Assembly: GCA_905221235.1 (NCBI GenBank)
Contig: CAJNCJ010000019.1
Location: 1-32,147, forward strand
Direction: 5' to 3'
DNA from: a bacterium
GTDB taxonomy: Bacteria > Bacillota > Bacilli > Lactobacillales > Streptococcaceae
Length of the DNA: 32,147 nt
Part shown: one piece after another, positions 1 through 6,763 of the stretch
How the letters are laid out: every line of letters begins with the position of its first letter
How positions within the stretch are numbered: position 1 is the first letter of the stretch
Position numbers and translations under genes: made by a program
Notes under the pieces: generated by a model
The model's input: the letters and a program-made list of their open reading frames with translations, nothing else
The model's database searches: none
What the model was told of the DNA's origin: nothing

Positions 1-8
1 TCAAAATT

Positions 9-48
9 AAAAAGCTAGAGTTCCGCAATTGGAAATCTCTAGCTTTTT
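9..48 (-). terminator. Bidirectional Rho-independent terminator
   Basis: A 12-bp perfect stem (9-20 with 37-48) encloses an inner TTCC/GGAA stem with a GCAATT loop. It is A-rich on the left and T-rich on the right, so it can terminate in both directions. It lies about 70 bp past the AbiH stop codon and probably ends that operon; it may also serve a plus-strand gene outside the window. Confidence 0.8.
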
Positions 49-119
49 GTGGTTGAGAACTATTTTGTCCCAGACTCCTGTCTGTCAAAGTTCTTCAATT
101 TTGATTCTATTGTTTTGAA

Positions 120-1478
120 CTAATCGCTTAAAAATATCAGTATTTGAATTTTTCCGACTGAATAGTCACCGAATAACGCAGAAATATTTTGTACAATTTT
201 CCTTCTTTCTGCTTCAGTACTAGTGCCTTCATATACTGAGTAAACAAACGTAAAAATAACATCATCTTCCTCAACATATCTATCTAAAATGATTCTGAAG
301 TAACTATAATCAGCCTTTGATAGTGAATGTCCATAAAAAACCAATCTTTTAATAGTTAAAGGTAAGATAGAATTCAAATCTTTATGGTCTAGACTACTGG
401 TACTTTGAGTATTTGTATATAAATCGAGGGTTCGAGAAGCCTTTGTAAAAATGTATTCATTTGCAGATGGTTTAATAGTTTCATCATCAATTCCAAATAT
501 TATATGGCTGAATTTCCCATCAATAACCCCATGAATATTTTGTGTACTAATTAAATTACTAAAGATACCAAGGGAAAATCCACCAAAGCTCCAAGGCTGA
601 GTATAGTTAAAGGATAAAATATTAAATTTATAATTTATCCTTTCGGCAAAACTATAAATTGTATCATCACTTACTCTTAAGATTTTTTCTGTTAATTCCT
701 TTGCTGAGACACAATACTGACGTTCCCTAGTTTCTATAGCTTCATTAAGATAATTGCTAAAATCTGTTTCTAATTCTTTTAGTTCAGTCAATAAAATTTG
801 AGAAATCATGGGAGTTAACTTGAAATTGATTTCTCTTTCAAATGAATGAGTTAATATATCTCTATCGTATACATTATCGTAATTTATTTCCGACTGTTTC
901 TTTCGTAACTCAGTTACCAATTCTCGAAAATCACTATATAATTTTCTACTGCTGTCTAAATGTAATGTATTAAGATTTTTGTATAATAAGCAATAAGAAA
1001 TTAACACATAGATATCTTCAACTTCCACATCTCTTATTATTTGCGTTTGTCTATTTTCGTAATAGATTGATAAAATTATATCGGAGACTTTCTGTATAAT
1101 ATTTTTCTTATTATTTTGTATTAACAATTCTTCTTCAATCTGGTTTTCAACTAAAAACCAGTCTGTATTTTGAATCATCCTTTTATATAAAAAGATTATA
1201 TACCAAGGATTTAAGTCAGGTACAATAAAATTATGTTCTGCCAAACCATGAAAAAAATTAACTGATTTCAAGTAGTCAATTAACTCTTGAATACAGTATT
1301 CAAAAATGCTACTATATCCATTATTTTCAAGTTTCGTTTGGTTATAATTTACCTTTTCCTGTAAGTTTGATTCAAGAAATTCATAATAGCTAGAAGGTAA
1401 CTTACAATTTTTATCAAACCCATTTCCTAATACTAACAGGGTTTGTGGGTAATCCTGTTCTAATAATGTTTCTACCAT
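120..1478 (-). CDS. AbiH-family abortive infection protein
   Basis: A 452-aa protein of the bacteriophage abortive infection AbiH type. Visible family motifs in order: GNGFD at residues 18-22 followed by LPSSYYEFL, FNYT at 290-293, NIHG at 314-317, FGID at 328-331, and FYGHSLSKAD at 381-390. The middle (about 60-280) is mostly helical and poorly conserved. No signal peptide or membrane segment is seen, so it is probably cytoplasmic. The ATG at 1478 follows AGAGGT. It is the last gene of a three-gene operon, 43 nt behind a small membrane-protein gene, and its DNA is clearly more AT-rich than the core genes. Family members are linked to stopping phage growth at the cost of the host cell, but the biochemical activity is not evident from sequence. 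The assignment to AbiH is firm; a defence role here is inference. Confidence 0.85.
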   Translation of the reverse strand: MVETLLEQDYPQTLLVLGNGFDKNCKLPSSYYEFLESNLQEKVNYNQTKLENNGYSSIFEYCIQELIDYLKSVNFFHGLAEHNFIVPDLNPWYIIFLYKRMIQNTDWFLVENQIEEELLIQNNKKNIIQKVSDIILSIYYENRQTQIIRDVEVEDIYVLISYCLLYKNLNTLHLDSSRKLYSDFRELVTELRKKQSEINYDNVYDRDILTHSFEREINFKLTPMISQILLTELKELETDFSNYLNEAIETRERQYCVSAKELTEKILRVSDDTIYSFAERINYKFNILSFNYTQPWSFGGFSLGIFSNLISTQNIHGVIDGKFSHIIFGIDDETIKPSANEYIFTKASRTLDLYTNTQSTSSLDHKDLNSILPLTIKRLVFYGHSLSKADYSYFRIILDRYVEEDDVIFTFVYSVYEGTSTEAERRKIVQNISALFGDYSVGKIQILIFLSD

Positions 1479-1521
1479 CGCTTACCTCTAAAACTTCAAG
1501 ATAATTCAACAAAAAATCGTC

Positions 1522-1965
1522 TTAATAATAAAAATTTTCTTCACTGTCTTTCACAGTAAATTTACATCTTCCCAGCAAATTAACAAGATATTTATAATCA
1601 CTATCTTGTATCGAAATAAAGTATTCTATCAGTTCGATTTCACCACTTTTTATTCTTAAAGGAAAATTAACAGACTTCTTATAACTGTTAATTGTAGTAT
1701 CAATCCTTCTTCGATCTACTTCAAAACCAGCTTCGACAATAGCAACAGGTACGTCTCCTATATTTTTTAATGTCACAACAATTTTTGTGTCACCCTCAGC
1801 AATATTATTTTTTTCATCCTTAAAAAATGTAGTTACAGAAAGATGGCAAACCAGAGCTGGCTTTTTTGAGGGTCTTGCTAAATAAAGACTCACTATTACA
1901 GCTAAGAAAGTACCTATTGCGGAGATTGCTTCCCAAAAAGTACTATTAGCTATTAAATCACCCAT
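1522..1965 (-). CDS. Small single-pass membrane protein, AbiH operon
   Basis: A 147-aa protein with no function I recognise. Residues about 12-30 form one hydrophobic helix (AISAIGTFLAVIVSLYLA), followed by RPSKK. By the positive-inside rule the rest (about 40-147) should be cytoplasmic. That part has alternating beta-type segments such as KIVVTLKNIGDVPVAIVEAG, suggesting an Ig-like beta sandwich. The start chosen is the ATG at 1965, with GGAGG six bases upstream. An upstream in-frame start at 2013 would sit deep inside the XRE gene and has no better ribosome site. The ATG overlaps the XRE stop by 8 nt, so translation is probably coupled. In this setting it may anchor or regulate the AbiH protein at the membrane, which is inference. 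Confidence 0.75.
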   Translation of the reverse strand: MGDLIANSTFWEAISAIGTFLAVIVSLYLARPSKKPALVCHLSVTTFFKDEKNNIAEGDTKIVVTLKNIGDVPVAIVEAGFEVDRRRIDTTINSYKKSVNFPLRIKSGEIELIEYFISIQDSDYKYLVNLLGRCKFTVKDSEENFYY

Positions 1966-2308
1966 TATTGCCTCCGTCCCTAAACACTTTCTTCCGTTCT
2001 TCCATAAACTCAATCAACTCCTTCTTGAAGATCTCTTTTTCTTCTTTGGTCAGTCCCTTTGAGTTCATACGAAAAAGTAGTTCAATATTATCTAATTCAT
2101 CTAATTTTTCTTCTGAGTTTCCAACTAAATAGTCAACAGAAACATTCAAAACTTGTGCAATTTTAACAAGATTTTCTTGTGTTGGTTTTTTAGCTCCACG
2201 TTCCCATGAAGCGTAAGCAGGTTGCGAAATCCCTAATTTTTCAGCCACTTCAACTTGAGTAAAGTTTGCCTTTTTTCTTAGTTCTTTTAAGCGTTCCGAA
2301 AATTCCAT
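1958..2308 (-). CDS. XRE-family transcriptional regulator
   Basis: A 116-aa DNA-binding protein. Residues 4-62 form a Cro/CI-type helix-turn-helix (FTQVEVAEKLGISQPAYASWERG, then LVKIAQVLNVSVDYLVG), the usual XRE layout. Residues 70-110 form a charged helical tail that probably dimerises. The ATG at 2308 has AGAGG seven bases upstream. A longer reading frame extends upstream to 2476 but has no conventional start or ribosome site, and it would run through the promoter and operators, so it is rejected. It is the first gene of the operon with the membrane protein and AbiH. Two 17-bp dyads over its promoter suggest autorepression. Whether it senses phage or only sets dosage cannot be read from sequence. 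Confidence 0.88.
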   Translation of the reverse strand: MEFSERLKELRKKANFTQVEVAEKLGISQPAYASWERGAKKPTQENLVKIAQVLNVSVDYLVGNSEEKLDELDNIELLFRMNSKGLTKEEKEIFKKELIEFMEERKKVFRDGGNNG

Positions 2309-2356
2309 TTTTAAGCCTCTAAAAATTTTTAAAATTTTTGCAAAAACCTCTTGATA

Positions 2357-2384
2357 AATATAACTATTGGTTATATGATGTGAA
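2357..2384 (-). promoter_or_regulatory. Promoter of XRE-AbiH operon
   Basis: On the minus strand, TTCACA (2379-2384) and TATATT (2357-2362) are separated by 16 bp, about 50 bp upstream of the XRE start codon. One dyad lies in the spacer and overlaps the -10; a second starts right behind the -35. This is the arrangement expected for an autorepressed operon. Confidence 0.6.
2359..2375. promoter_or_regulatory. Candidate XRE operator O1
   Basis: TATAACTATTGGTTATA is a dyad with perfect 6-bp arms (TATAAC/GTTATA) and a 5-bp centre. It covers part of the -10 and spacer of the XRE promoter. A protein bound here would block RNA polymerase. Confidence 0.6.
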
Positions 2385-2401
2385 TATAGCTGGTAGTTAT
2401 A
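2385..2401. promoter_or_regulatory. Candidate XRE operator O2
   Basis: TATAGCTGGTAGTTATA is a 17-bp dyad with 7-bp arms and one mismatch. It matches O1 at 13 of 17 positions. It begins immediately upstream of the -35, with its start 26 bp from that of O1, about two and a half helical turns. Confidence 0.55.
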
Positions 2402-2519
2402 AACGTTGTAAAAATAATAATGCTTAACTCTCAGCATCACGATCTTTGAAAATTTAATAAAAATTGCGTCTGACAACCAGAAGATTGATTGCCAAAACTA
2501 CACTAAACTTCGTACCTTT

Positions 2520-2548
2520 ATTGTAAACGTTTTGGAAAGAAAAGTCAA
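2520..2548 (-). promoter_or_regulatory. Strong minus-strand promoter upstream of XRE
   Basis: TTGACT (2543-2548), 17 bp, TACAAT (2520-2525): a close sigma-A match on the minus strand. The transcript would start near 2513 and have about 200 nt before the XRE ATG, with no convincing ORF or terminator between. It may be a second operon promoter, drive an untranslated RNA, or be left over from the decayed element to the right. Confidence 0.5.
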
Positions 2549-2673
2549 GTCTGTTTGATGGTTGAAGTGAAGATTTAAAACATTTTTTGTGGGCTTCCAC
2601 GCATTTCGGACTTTCGCACTTTTCCGAATAGTAAAGTGAACTGGCTTCGCCAAAGGGCGTAAGAGAATCTTAA

Positions 2674-2808
2674 TGGTATGACAATGACTACCTGATGAGT
2701 TTGGCTGGGAAAGCGATGGTAATTTATGCAAAGCACCTTGCTAAACGTTGCCACCGTGAAGGAGGAATCCTTCAACCAAATAACTTTTCTCTACTGCTAT
2801 CTATCTAA
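2674..2808 (+). pseudogene. 3' remnant of unidentified gene
   Basis: In the frame ending with TAA at 2806-2808 there are about 44 codons of protein-like sequence (YDNDYLMSLAGKAMVIYAKH, ending QPNNFSLLLSI). The frame is closed by TAA at 2671-2673, and no ribosome site supports a start here. A hairpin (2799-2822) and a strong terminator follow. This looks like the end of a gene whose 5' part has been lost. I do not recognise the family. The stretch 2549-2670 holds no convincing gene, only a short dyad TGGCTTCGCCA (2642-2652). Confidence 0.35.
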
Positions 2809-2829
2809 TTCACTAGATAGATTTACTCT

Positions 2830-2861
2830 AGCTACTAAGTCCATTTTCTTAGTAGCTTTTT
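2830..2861 (+). terminator. Rho-independent terminator
   Basis: AGCTACTAAG (2830-2839) pairs with CTTAGTAGCT (2848-2857) around an 8-nt loop, followed by TTTTT. It points along plus, where no intact gene precedes it, which supports the view that the upstream fragment once belonged to a transcribed gene. A second hairpin, ATCTATCTA/TAGATAGAT, lies at 2799-2822. Confidence 0.75.
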
Positions 2862-2885
2862 ACTTTTACAATAAAGGAGAACACT

Positions 2886-3132
2886 ATGTCTAACTTTTTT
2901 CGCTCAACAATGTGAACGACTCTACAATAATTACATATTCACCTATGATATATTTTCTGCATCGGAACAACTCAAGGGGCAACTCTATCATCAAGCCCAA
3001 AAAGATTTAGATAAACTAGCCAATCAATCACTGCTTACTGGCTTTGCTCATGGTGAAGTACAATTTTATACAAGAATGTTTAAACGAAAACTTTTTTCTC
3101 ATTACTACTCAAGAGTGAAGCAACTAGCTTAA
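2886..3132 (+). pseudogene. Frameshifted small gene, unknown function
   Basis: ATG at 2886 follows a strong AAAGGAGA site, but the frame reads only MSNFFRSTM before TGA at 2913-2915. Removing one T from the T6 run at 2895-2900 restores an 81-codon frame: MSNFFAQQCERLYNNYIF and onward to VKQLA, TAA at 3130-3132. The restored product is soluble and helical; I do not recognise its family. The restored frame has normal codons throughout, so the lesion is probably recent or a slippage variant of the T run. It sits with other small genes that look like mobile-element debris. Confidence 0.7.
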
Positions 3133-3169
3133 CTCTTTTTATTTTACACTCAGAAAGGAAACACTTGTC

Positions 3170-3445
3170 ATGCTACCAGAATTTATCGGCACTGCTTACT
3201 ACGAAAAATTGGGCAATGCGCCACGTTATGTCTTCGGGAAAGAAGGTAAATACCAACGCCACGTGCTAAACAATGAACAACATGGAGCCTTCCACGTTAT
3301 TACACCTACTTCTACCACTGTCTTTCCAGAAGATGCTTTTGTTGAAGCAGTTAATCCTATTTTCTTATCGGATACTTCGCTGAATGGAAATTCTGTTGCG
3401 CCTGCACTAAACGTTTTTGCTGAGAAGCTAGTGCTCAAGAAATAA
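3170..3445 (+). CDS. Small protein, possibly ICE-associated (DUF961-like)
   Basis: A 91-aa protein with AAAGGAAA upstream of its ATG. No membrane segment or signal peptide. The C-terminal third (FVEAVNPIF, then [11 protein letters not shown]) weakly resembles the end of DUF961/YdcP proteins, small proteins carried near the start of Tn916-type conjugative elements, where the pattern is a Val-x-x-x-NP segment followed by an Ala-(Asp/Glu)-x-(Ile/Leu)-Val ending. That similarity is from memory and partial, so the family is a suggestion only. It lies 37 nt behind the frameshifted small gene and probably shared a transcript with it. No conjugation gene is nearby, so any element is a remnant. Confidence 0.55.
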   Translation: MLPEFIGTAYYEKLGNAPRYVFGKEGKYQRHVLNNEQHGAFHVITPTSTTVFPEDAFVEAVNPIFLSDTSLNGNSVAPALNVFAEKLVLKK

Positions 3446-3468
3446 CAAAATAAATGAAAAAATAAAAT

Positions 3469-3496
3469 TTTAAACCATTTAGAAATTTGTTAAAAT
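3469..3496 (+). promoter_or_regulatory. Possible promoter for 86-aa gene
   Basis: TTTAAA (3469-3474), 16 bp, TAAAAT (3491-3496), with TGT just before the -10 giving an extended -10. It lies 29 bp before the next start codon. The -35 is poor and the whole intergenic stretch is AT-rich, so confidence is low. Confidence 0.35.
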
Positions 3497-3525
3497 AGGA
3501 AATAAAAGTTTGAAAGAGGCTATCA

Positions 3526-3786
3526 ATGAATACTATTTTAGAAAAAATTTATAAAGACCATCAAGTCAAACCCTTCATCTCTCCTGAACGAGATTTAGAT
3601 GCTTGGCTCCTAAATCCCAAACCCGTTCCCAAACGAAACATGGAACTATTAACAGATGATTTACTAGCAGGTGATATCATTTTACTATGGAGAATCCAGT
3701 TTGGCACTTTTACCACCGAAACCTGGTTTCCTAAATACTTTGACTACACTTATGGTATTGATGCCCCTAAGCAAGCGACTTTCTGA
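3526..3786 (+). CDS. 86-aa hypothetical, probably C-terminally truncated
   Basis: An 86-aa protein starting at an ATG behind AGAGG. It is rich in Trp and Pro (DAWLLNPKPVPKRNMELL, DIILLWRIQFGTFTTETWF) and ends just after YTYGIDAPKQ. I recall longer streptococcal proteins that share this N-terminus and continue past the GIDAPK segment, so this may be a truncated copy, but I cannot confirm that here. No membrane segment or signal is seen. It ends about 35 bp before the slrA promoter and has no clear terminator of its own. Function unknown. Confidence 0.5.
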   Translation: MNTILEKIYKDHQVKPFISPERDLDAWLLNPKPVPKRNMELLTDDLLAGDIILLWRIQFGTFTTETWFPKYFDYTYGIDAPKQATF

Positions 3787-3820
3787 TTGGCTTTCTCTAA
3801 AACTGTCTTGTCACTAATAT

Positions 3821-3849
3821 TTGAAATCCACTTCCTTTTAGGGTACAAT
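3821..3849 (+). promoter_or_regulatory. slrA promoter
   Basis: TTGAAA (3821-3826), exact 17-bp spacer, TACAAT (3844-3849), 29 bp before the slrA ATG. A clean sigma-A promoter that marks the return to core genome. Confidence 0.8.
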
Positions 3850-3878
3850 GGTAGAAATGAATTTTTGAGAGGATCAGA

Positions 3879-4682
3879 ATGAAAAAACTAGCAACCCTTC
3901 TTTTACTATCCACTGTAGCTCTAGCTGGATGTAGTAGCATCCAACGTAGTCTGCGTGGCAATGACTATGTGGATTCCAGTCTTGCTGCCGAAGAAAGTTC
4001 TAAAGCAGCTGCCCAATCTGCCAAGGACTTAAACGATGCTTTAACAAACGAGAATGCCAATTTCCCTCAACTTTCTAAGGAAGTTGCTGAAGATGAAGCC
4101 GAAGCAATTCTCCACACAAGTCAAGGTGATATCCGCATTAAACTCTTCCCTAAACTGGCTCCTCTAGCAGTTGAGAACTTCCTCACTCATGCCAAAGAAG
4201 GCTACTATAACGGCATTACCTTCCACCGTGTCATCGATGGCTTTATGGTCCAAACTGGAGATCCGAAGGGGGACGGTACAGGTGGGCAATCCATTTGGCA
4301 TGACAAGGATAAGACAAAAGACAAGGGAACTGGTTTCAAGAACGAGATTACTCCTTATCTCTATAACATCCGTGGGGCTCTTGCGATGGCAAATACTGGT
4401 CAACCAAACACCAATGGTAGCCAGTTCTTCATCAACCAAAATTCTACGGATACCTCTGCTAAACTCCCTACAAGCAAGTATCCAAAGAAAATCATCGAAG
4501 CCTACAAAGAAGGTGGAAATCCTAGTCTAGATGGTAAACACCCAGTCTTTGGCCAAGTGATTGACGGAATGGATGTTGTAGATAAGATTGCTAAAGCTGA
4601 AAAAGATGAAAAAGACAAGCCAACGACTGCTATTACTATCGATAGCATCGAAGTGGTGAAAGACTACGATTTCAAATCTTAA
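3879..4682 (+). CDS. slrA: Cyclophilin-type peptidyl-prolyl isomerase lipoprotein SlrA
   Basis: A 267-aa surface lipoprotein that interconverts cis and trans proline peptide bonds outside the membrane. The signal peptide [18 protein letters not shown] has a lipobox LAGC with the lipidated Cys at 18. Residues 19-70 form an Ala/Ser-rich helical spacer. Residues about 75-262 are a cyclophilin domain, with FHRVI (catalytic Arg117), FMVQTGDP and GSQFFI (180-185). ATG at 3879 follows AGAGGA. It has its own promoter and terminator, so it is monocistronic. The match to pneumococcal SlrA, a virulence-linked rotamase, is close over the whole length. Insertions around 140-155 and 188-215 are typical of bacterial lipoprotein cyclophilins. 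Confidence 0.93.
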   Translation: MKKLATLLLLSTVALAGCSSIQRSLRGNDYVDSSLAAEESSKAAAQSAKDLNDALTNENANFPQLSKEVAEDEAEAILHTSQGDIRIKLFPKLAPLAVENFLTHAKEGYYNGITFHRVIDGFMVQTGDPKGDGTGGQSIWHDKDKTKDKGTGFKNEITPYLYNIRGALAMANTGQPNTNGSQFFINQNSTDTSAKLPTSKYPKKIIEAYKEGGNPSLDGKHPVFGQVIDGMDVVDKIAKAEKDEKDKPTTAITIDSIEVVKDYDFKS

Positions 4683-4691
4683 AAACCTAAA

Positions 4692-4722
4692 AAATACAGT
4701 ATCCGCATTCGGTACTGTATTT
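4692..4722. terminator. Bidirectional terminator, slrA and ABC-F gene
   Basis: AAATACAGTA (4692-4701) pairs with TACTGTATTT (4713-4722), with an inner CCG/CGG. A-rich and T-rich flanks allow use from both sides. It lies between the convergent slrA and ABC-F genes. Confidence 0.8.
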
Positions 4723-4737
4723 CTTTTATACTGATTT

Positions 4738-6279
4738 TTAAGTTAGATTGTTAAAGTCCCAGATTTGGTCCATCCAGCCTTCATAAAAGTCTGGCTCGTG
4801 ACAGACCATAAGAATCGATCCCTTGTATTCTTTGAGAGCGCGTTTGAGTTCATCCTTGGCATCCACATCCAAGTGGTTGGTCGGCTCGTCAAGTACTAAC
4901 ACATTGTTTTCACGATTCATCAAGAGACAGAAACGAACCTTGGCTTGTTCCCCACCTGACAAGACCTGAATCTGGCTTTCGATATGCTTAGTTGTCAGAC
5001 CACAACGGGCAAGGGCTGCACGAACTTCTGCTTGGTTAAGGGCAGGAAAGGCATTCCAGACAGCTTCAAGTGGGGTTTGGCGATTGCCCCCTTCTACTTC
5101 CTGTTCAAAGTATCCAAGTTCTAGGTAATCACCGCGTTCAACTTCCCCAGCAATTGGCGGAATAATACCCAAAAGAGACTTCAAGAGAGTTGTTTTCCCA
5201 ATACCATTTGCTCCGATAATGGCAACCTTTTGATTACGTTCAAAGGTAAGGTTTAAAGGCTTGGTAAGTGGACGGTCGTAACCAATCTGCAAATCCTTGG
5301 CTTGGAAGATAAAGCGTCCTGGTGTACGAGCTGGTTTGAAATCAAAGGATGGTTTTGGTTTCTCACTTTGGAGTTCGATAATATCCATCTTATCCAATTT
5401 CTTCTGACGGGACATAGCCATATTTCGTGTTGCAACACGCGCTTTGTTTCGAGCGACAAAGTCCTTGAGGTCGGCAATCTCTTTCTGCTGACGTTCGTAG
5501 GCAGCCTCCAGCTGAGATTTCTTCATGGCATAGACTTCTTGGAACTGGTAGTAGTCACCAGAGTAACGCGTCAGCTGTTGATTTTCCACATGATAGACGA
5601 TATTGATCACGTCATTCAGGAATGGGATATCATGCGAAATAAGAACAAAGGCATTTTCATAATTTTGGAGATAGCGCTTGAGCCAGTCAATATGCTCAGC
5701 ATCCAAGTAGTTGGTCGGCTCATCCAGAAGCAAGATATCGGGCTTTTCAAGAAGAAGTTTGGCCAAAAGAACCTTGGTTCTTTGCCCACCTGACAAAGAG
5801 GTTACATCCGTATCCATGCCAAAGTCCATAACACCAAGGGCACGCGCTACTTCATCAATCTTAGCATCCAAGGTATAGAAATCACGACTCTCCAGACGGT
5901 CTTGGAGTTCGCCAACTTCTTCCATGAGAGCATCAACATCCGCTCCGTCTTCAGCCATTTTCATATAAAGGTCATTGATACGAGCTTCAGCTTTGAAAAG
6001 CTCATCAAAGGCTGTACGGAGAACATCACGAACAGATTGCCCTTCAGCAAGGACAGAGTGCTGATCCAAGTAACCCGCCGTCACATATTTGGACCACTCA
6101 ACCTTTCCTTCGTCTGGCAACATCTTACCAGTCACAATGCTCATAAAGGTTGATTTCCCTTCACCATTGGCACCGACTAGACCGATATGTTCTCCCTTGA
6201 GGAGACGGAAGGACACGTCTTCAAAAATTGCACGGTCACCAAAACCGTGACTCAGATTTTTAACTTCTAAAATACTCAT
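4738..6279 (-). CDS. ABC-F family ATPase (ribosome-associated)
   Basis: A 513-aa protein with two ABC ATPase domains and no membrane segments, the ABC-F layout. Domain 1 has Walker A GANGEGKST (36-44), LSGGQ (162-166) and Walker B LLLDEPTN. Domain 2 has GANGIGKTT (356-364), LSGGEQ (440-445), LVLDEPTNHLD (461-471) and a switch His in VCHEPDF. The linker at about 245-300 is charged (KARVATRNMAMSRQKKLDK), as in the segment that touches P-site tRNA in ABC-F proteins. Length and linker fit the housekeeping YkpA/YbiT-like group better than resistance proteins such as Msr or Vga. ATG at 6279 follows AAGGAA. It is the last gene of the yutD-rlmN-vanZ cluster, one base after the VanZ-like gene. The substrate state of the ribosome is unknown. 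Confidence 0.88.
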   Translation of the reverse strand: MSILEVKNLSHGFGDRAIFEDVSFRLLKGEHIGLVGANGEGKSTFMSIVTGKMLPDEGKVEWSKYVTAGYLDQHSVLAEGQSVRDVLRTAFDELFKAEARINDLYMKMAEDGADVDALMEEVGELQDRLESRDFYTLDAKIDEVARALGVMDFGMDTDVTSLSGGQRTKVLLAKLLLEKPDILLLDEPTNYLDAEHIDWLKRYLQNYENAFVLISHDIPFLNDVINIVYHVENQQLTRYSGDYYQFQEVYAMKKSQLEAAYERQQKEIADLKDFVARNKARVATRNMAMSRQKKLDKMDIIELQSEKPKPSFDFKPARTPGRFIFQAKDLQIGYDRPLTKPLNLTFERNQKVAIIGANGIGKTTLLKSLLGIIPPIAGEVERGDYLELGYFEQEVEGGNRQTPLEAVWNAFPALNQAEVRAALARCGLTTKHIESQIQVLSGGEQAKVRFCLLMNRENNVLVLDEPTNHLDVDAKDELKRALKEYKGSILMVCHEPDFYEGWMDQIWDFNNLT

Positions 6280-6280
6280 T

Positions 6281-6763
6281 TTAATTCCTTATCTTGTTTT
6301 TATGTAATTGTTTATAGAGGAACCAAGCCAGATAGCCACCTAAGGTGTTGGTCCACAAATCATCAATCTCAAAGACGCGATTGAAATCAAAGAAAAAATC
6401 CAAGACCAACTGCGTACACTCGATTCCAAGACTCACTAGAAAACTGAAAAGAAGAACTCTTTTTGTTTTCCTTAAGTTTGGAAAGAGATAAAGGAGTTGG
6501 AAAATCAGAGGAAAAAGCAAGAAGACATTGAGGATATTTTGTAAAAAAATCCAGCTTAATTGTCCCATATCACTCACTTCACCCAGTTTCCAGAAAGAAT
6601 TGAAAGGAGTCAAAAGAAAAACCAGGCGTCCAAGATGCTGAATACCTGGAGTTTCCACTCCCACGGGAGAATGTTCTTGAGGAGTAAAACAAAAGTAGAC
6701 GATACAAATGCTATAGAAAATGACTCCTAAGACTAAAATATGATTATGAGTTTTCTTCATCAT
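6281..6763 (-). CDS. VanZ-like family membrane protein
   Basis: A 160-aa membrane protein with about four hydrophobic helices (roughly residues 8-26, 68-92, 101-120 and 142-152). The VanZ-like pattern is visible as IECTQL near the third helix and DLWTNTLGGYLAW near the C-terminus. Named for teicoplanin-resistance VanZ, but most family members are chromosomal with unknown roles, and nothing here suggests glycopeptide resistance. The ATG shares one base with the rlmN stop (TAATG), so translation is probably coupled. The ABC-F gene starts 1 nt after its stop. Confidence 0.8.
   Translation of the reverse strand: MMKKTHNHILVLGVIFYSICIVYFCFTPQEHSPVGVETPGIQHLGRLVFLLTPFNSFWKLGEVSDMGQLSWIFLQNILNVFLLFPLIFQLLYLFPNLRKTKRVLLFSFLVSLGIECTQLVLDFFFDFNRVFEIDDLWTNTLGGYLAWFLYKQLHKNKIRN

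Noticed and set aside
2309..2476. N-terminal extension of the XRE protein to 172 aa
   Set aside because: It would translate across the promoter and operators and has no ribosome site; the ATG at 2308 has one, and the HTH starts normally there.
2574..2660. Plasmid origin or oriT in the GC-richer patch with short dyads
   Set aside because: The dyad TGGCTTCGCCA and nearby repeats are suggestive, but no relaxase or replication gene or known nic sequence can be recognised.
2498..2775. Two minus-strand frames (77 and 66 aa) over the decayed region
   Set aside because: No ribosome site and no recognisable protein pattern; they overlap a better plus-strand remnant and terminator.
5302..5793. 163-aa plus-strand frame inside the ABC-F gene
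   Set aside because: Antisense shadow of a strongly conserved ABC-F coding sequence; no ribosome site and no family features.
6281..6763. Glycopeptide-resistance vanZ
   Set aside because: Only the broad VanZ-like domain is shared; no other van gene is present and the gene sits in a core cluster.
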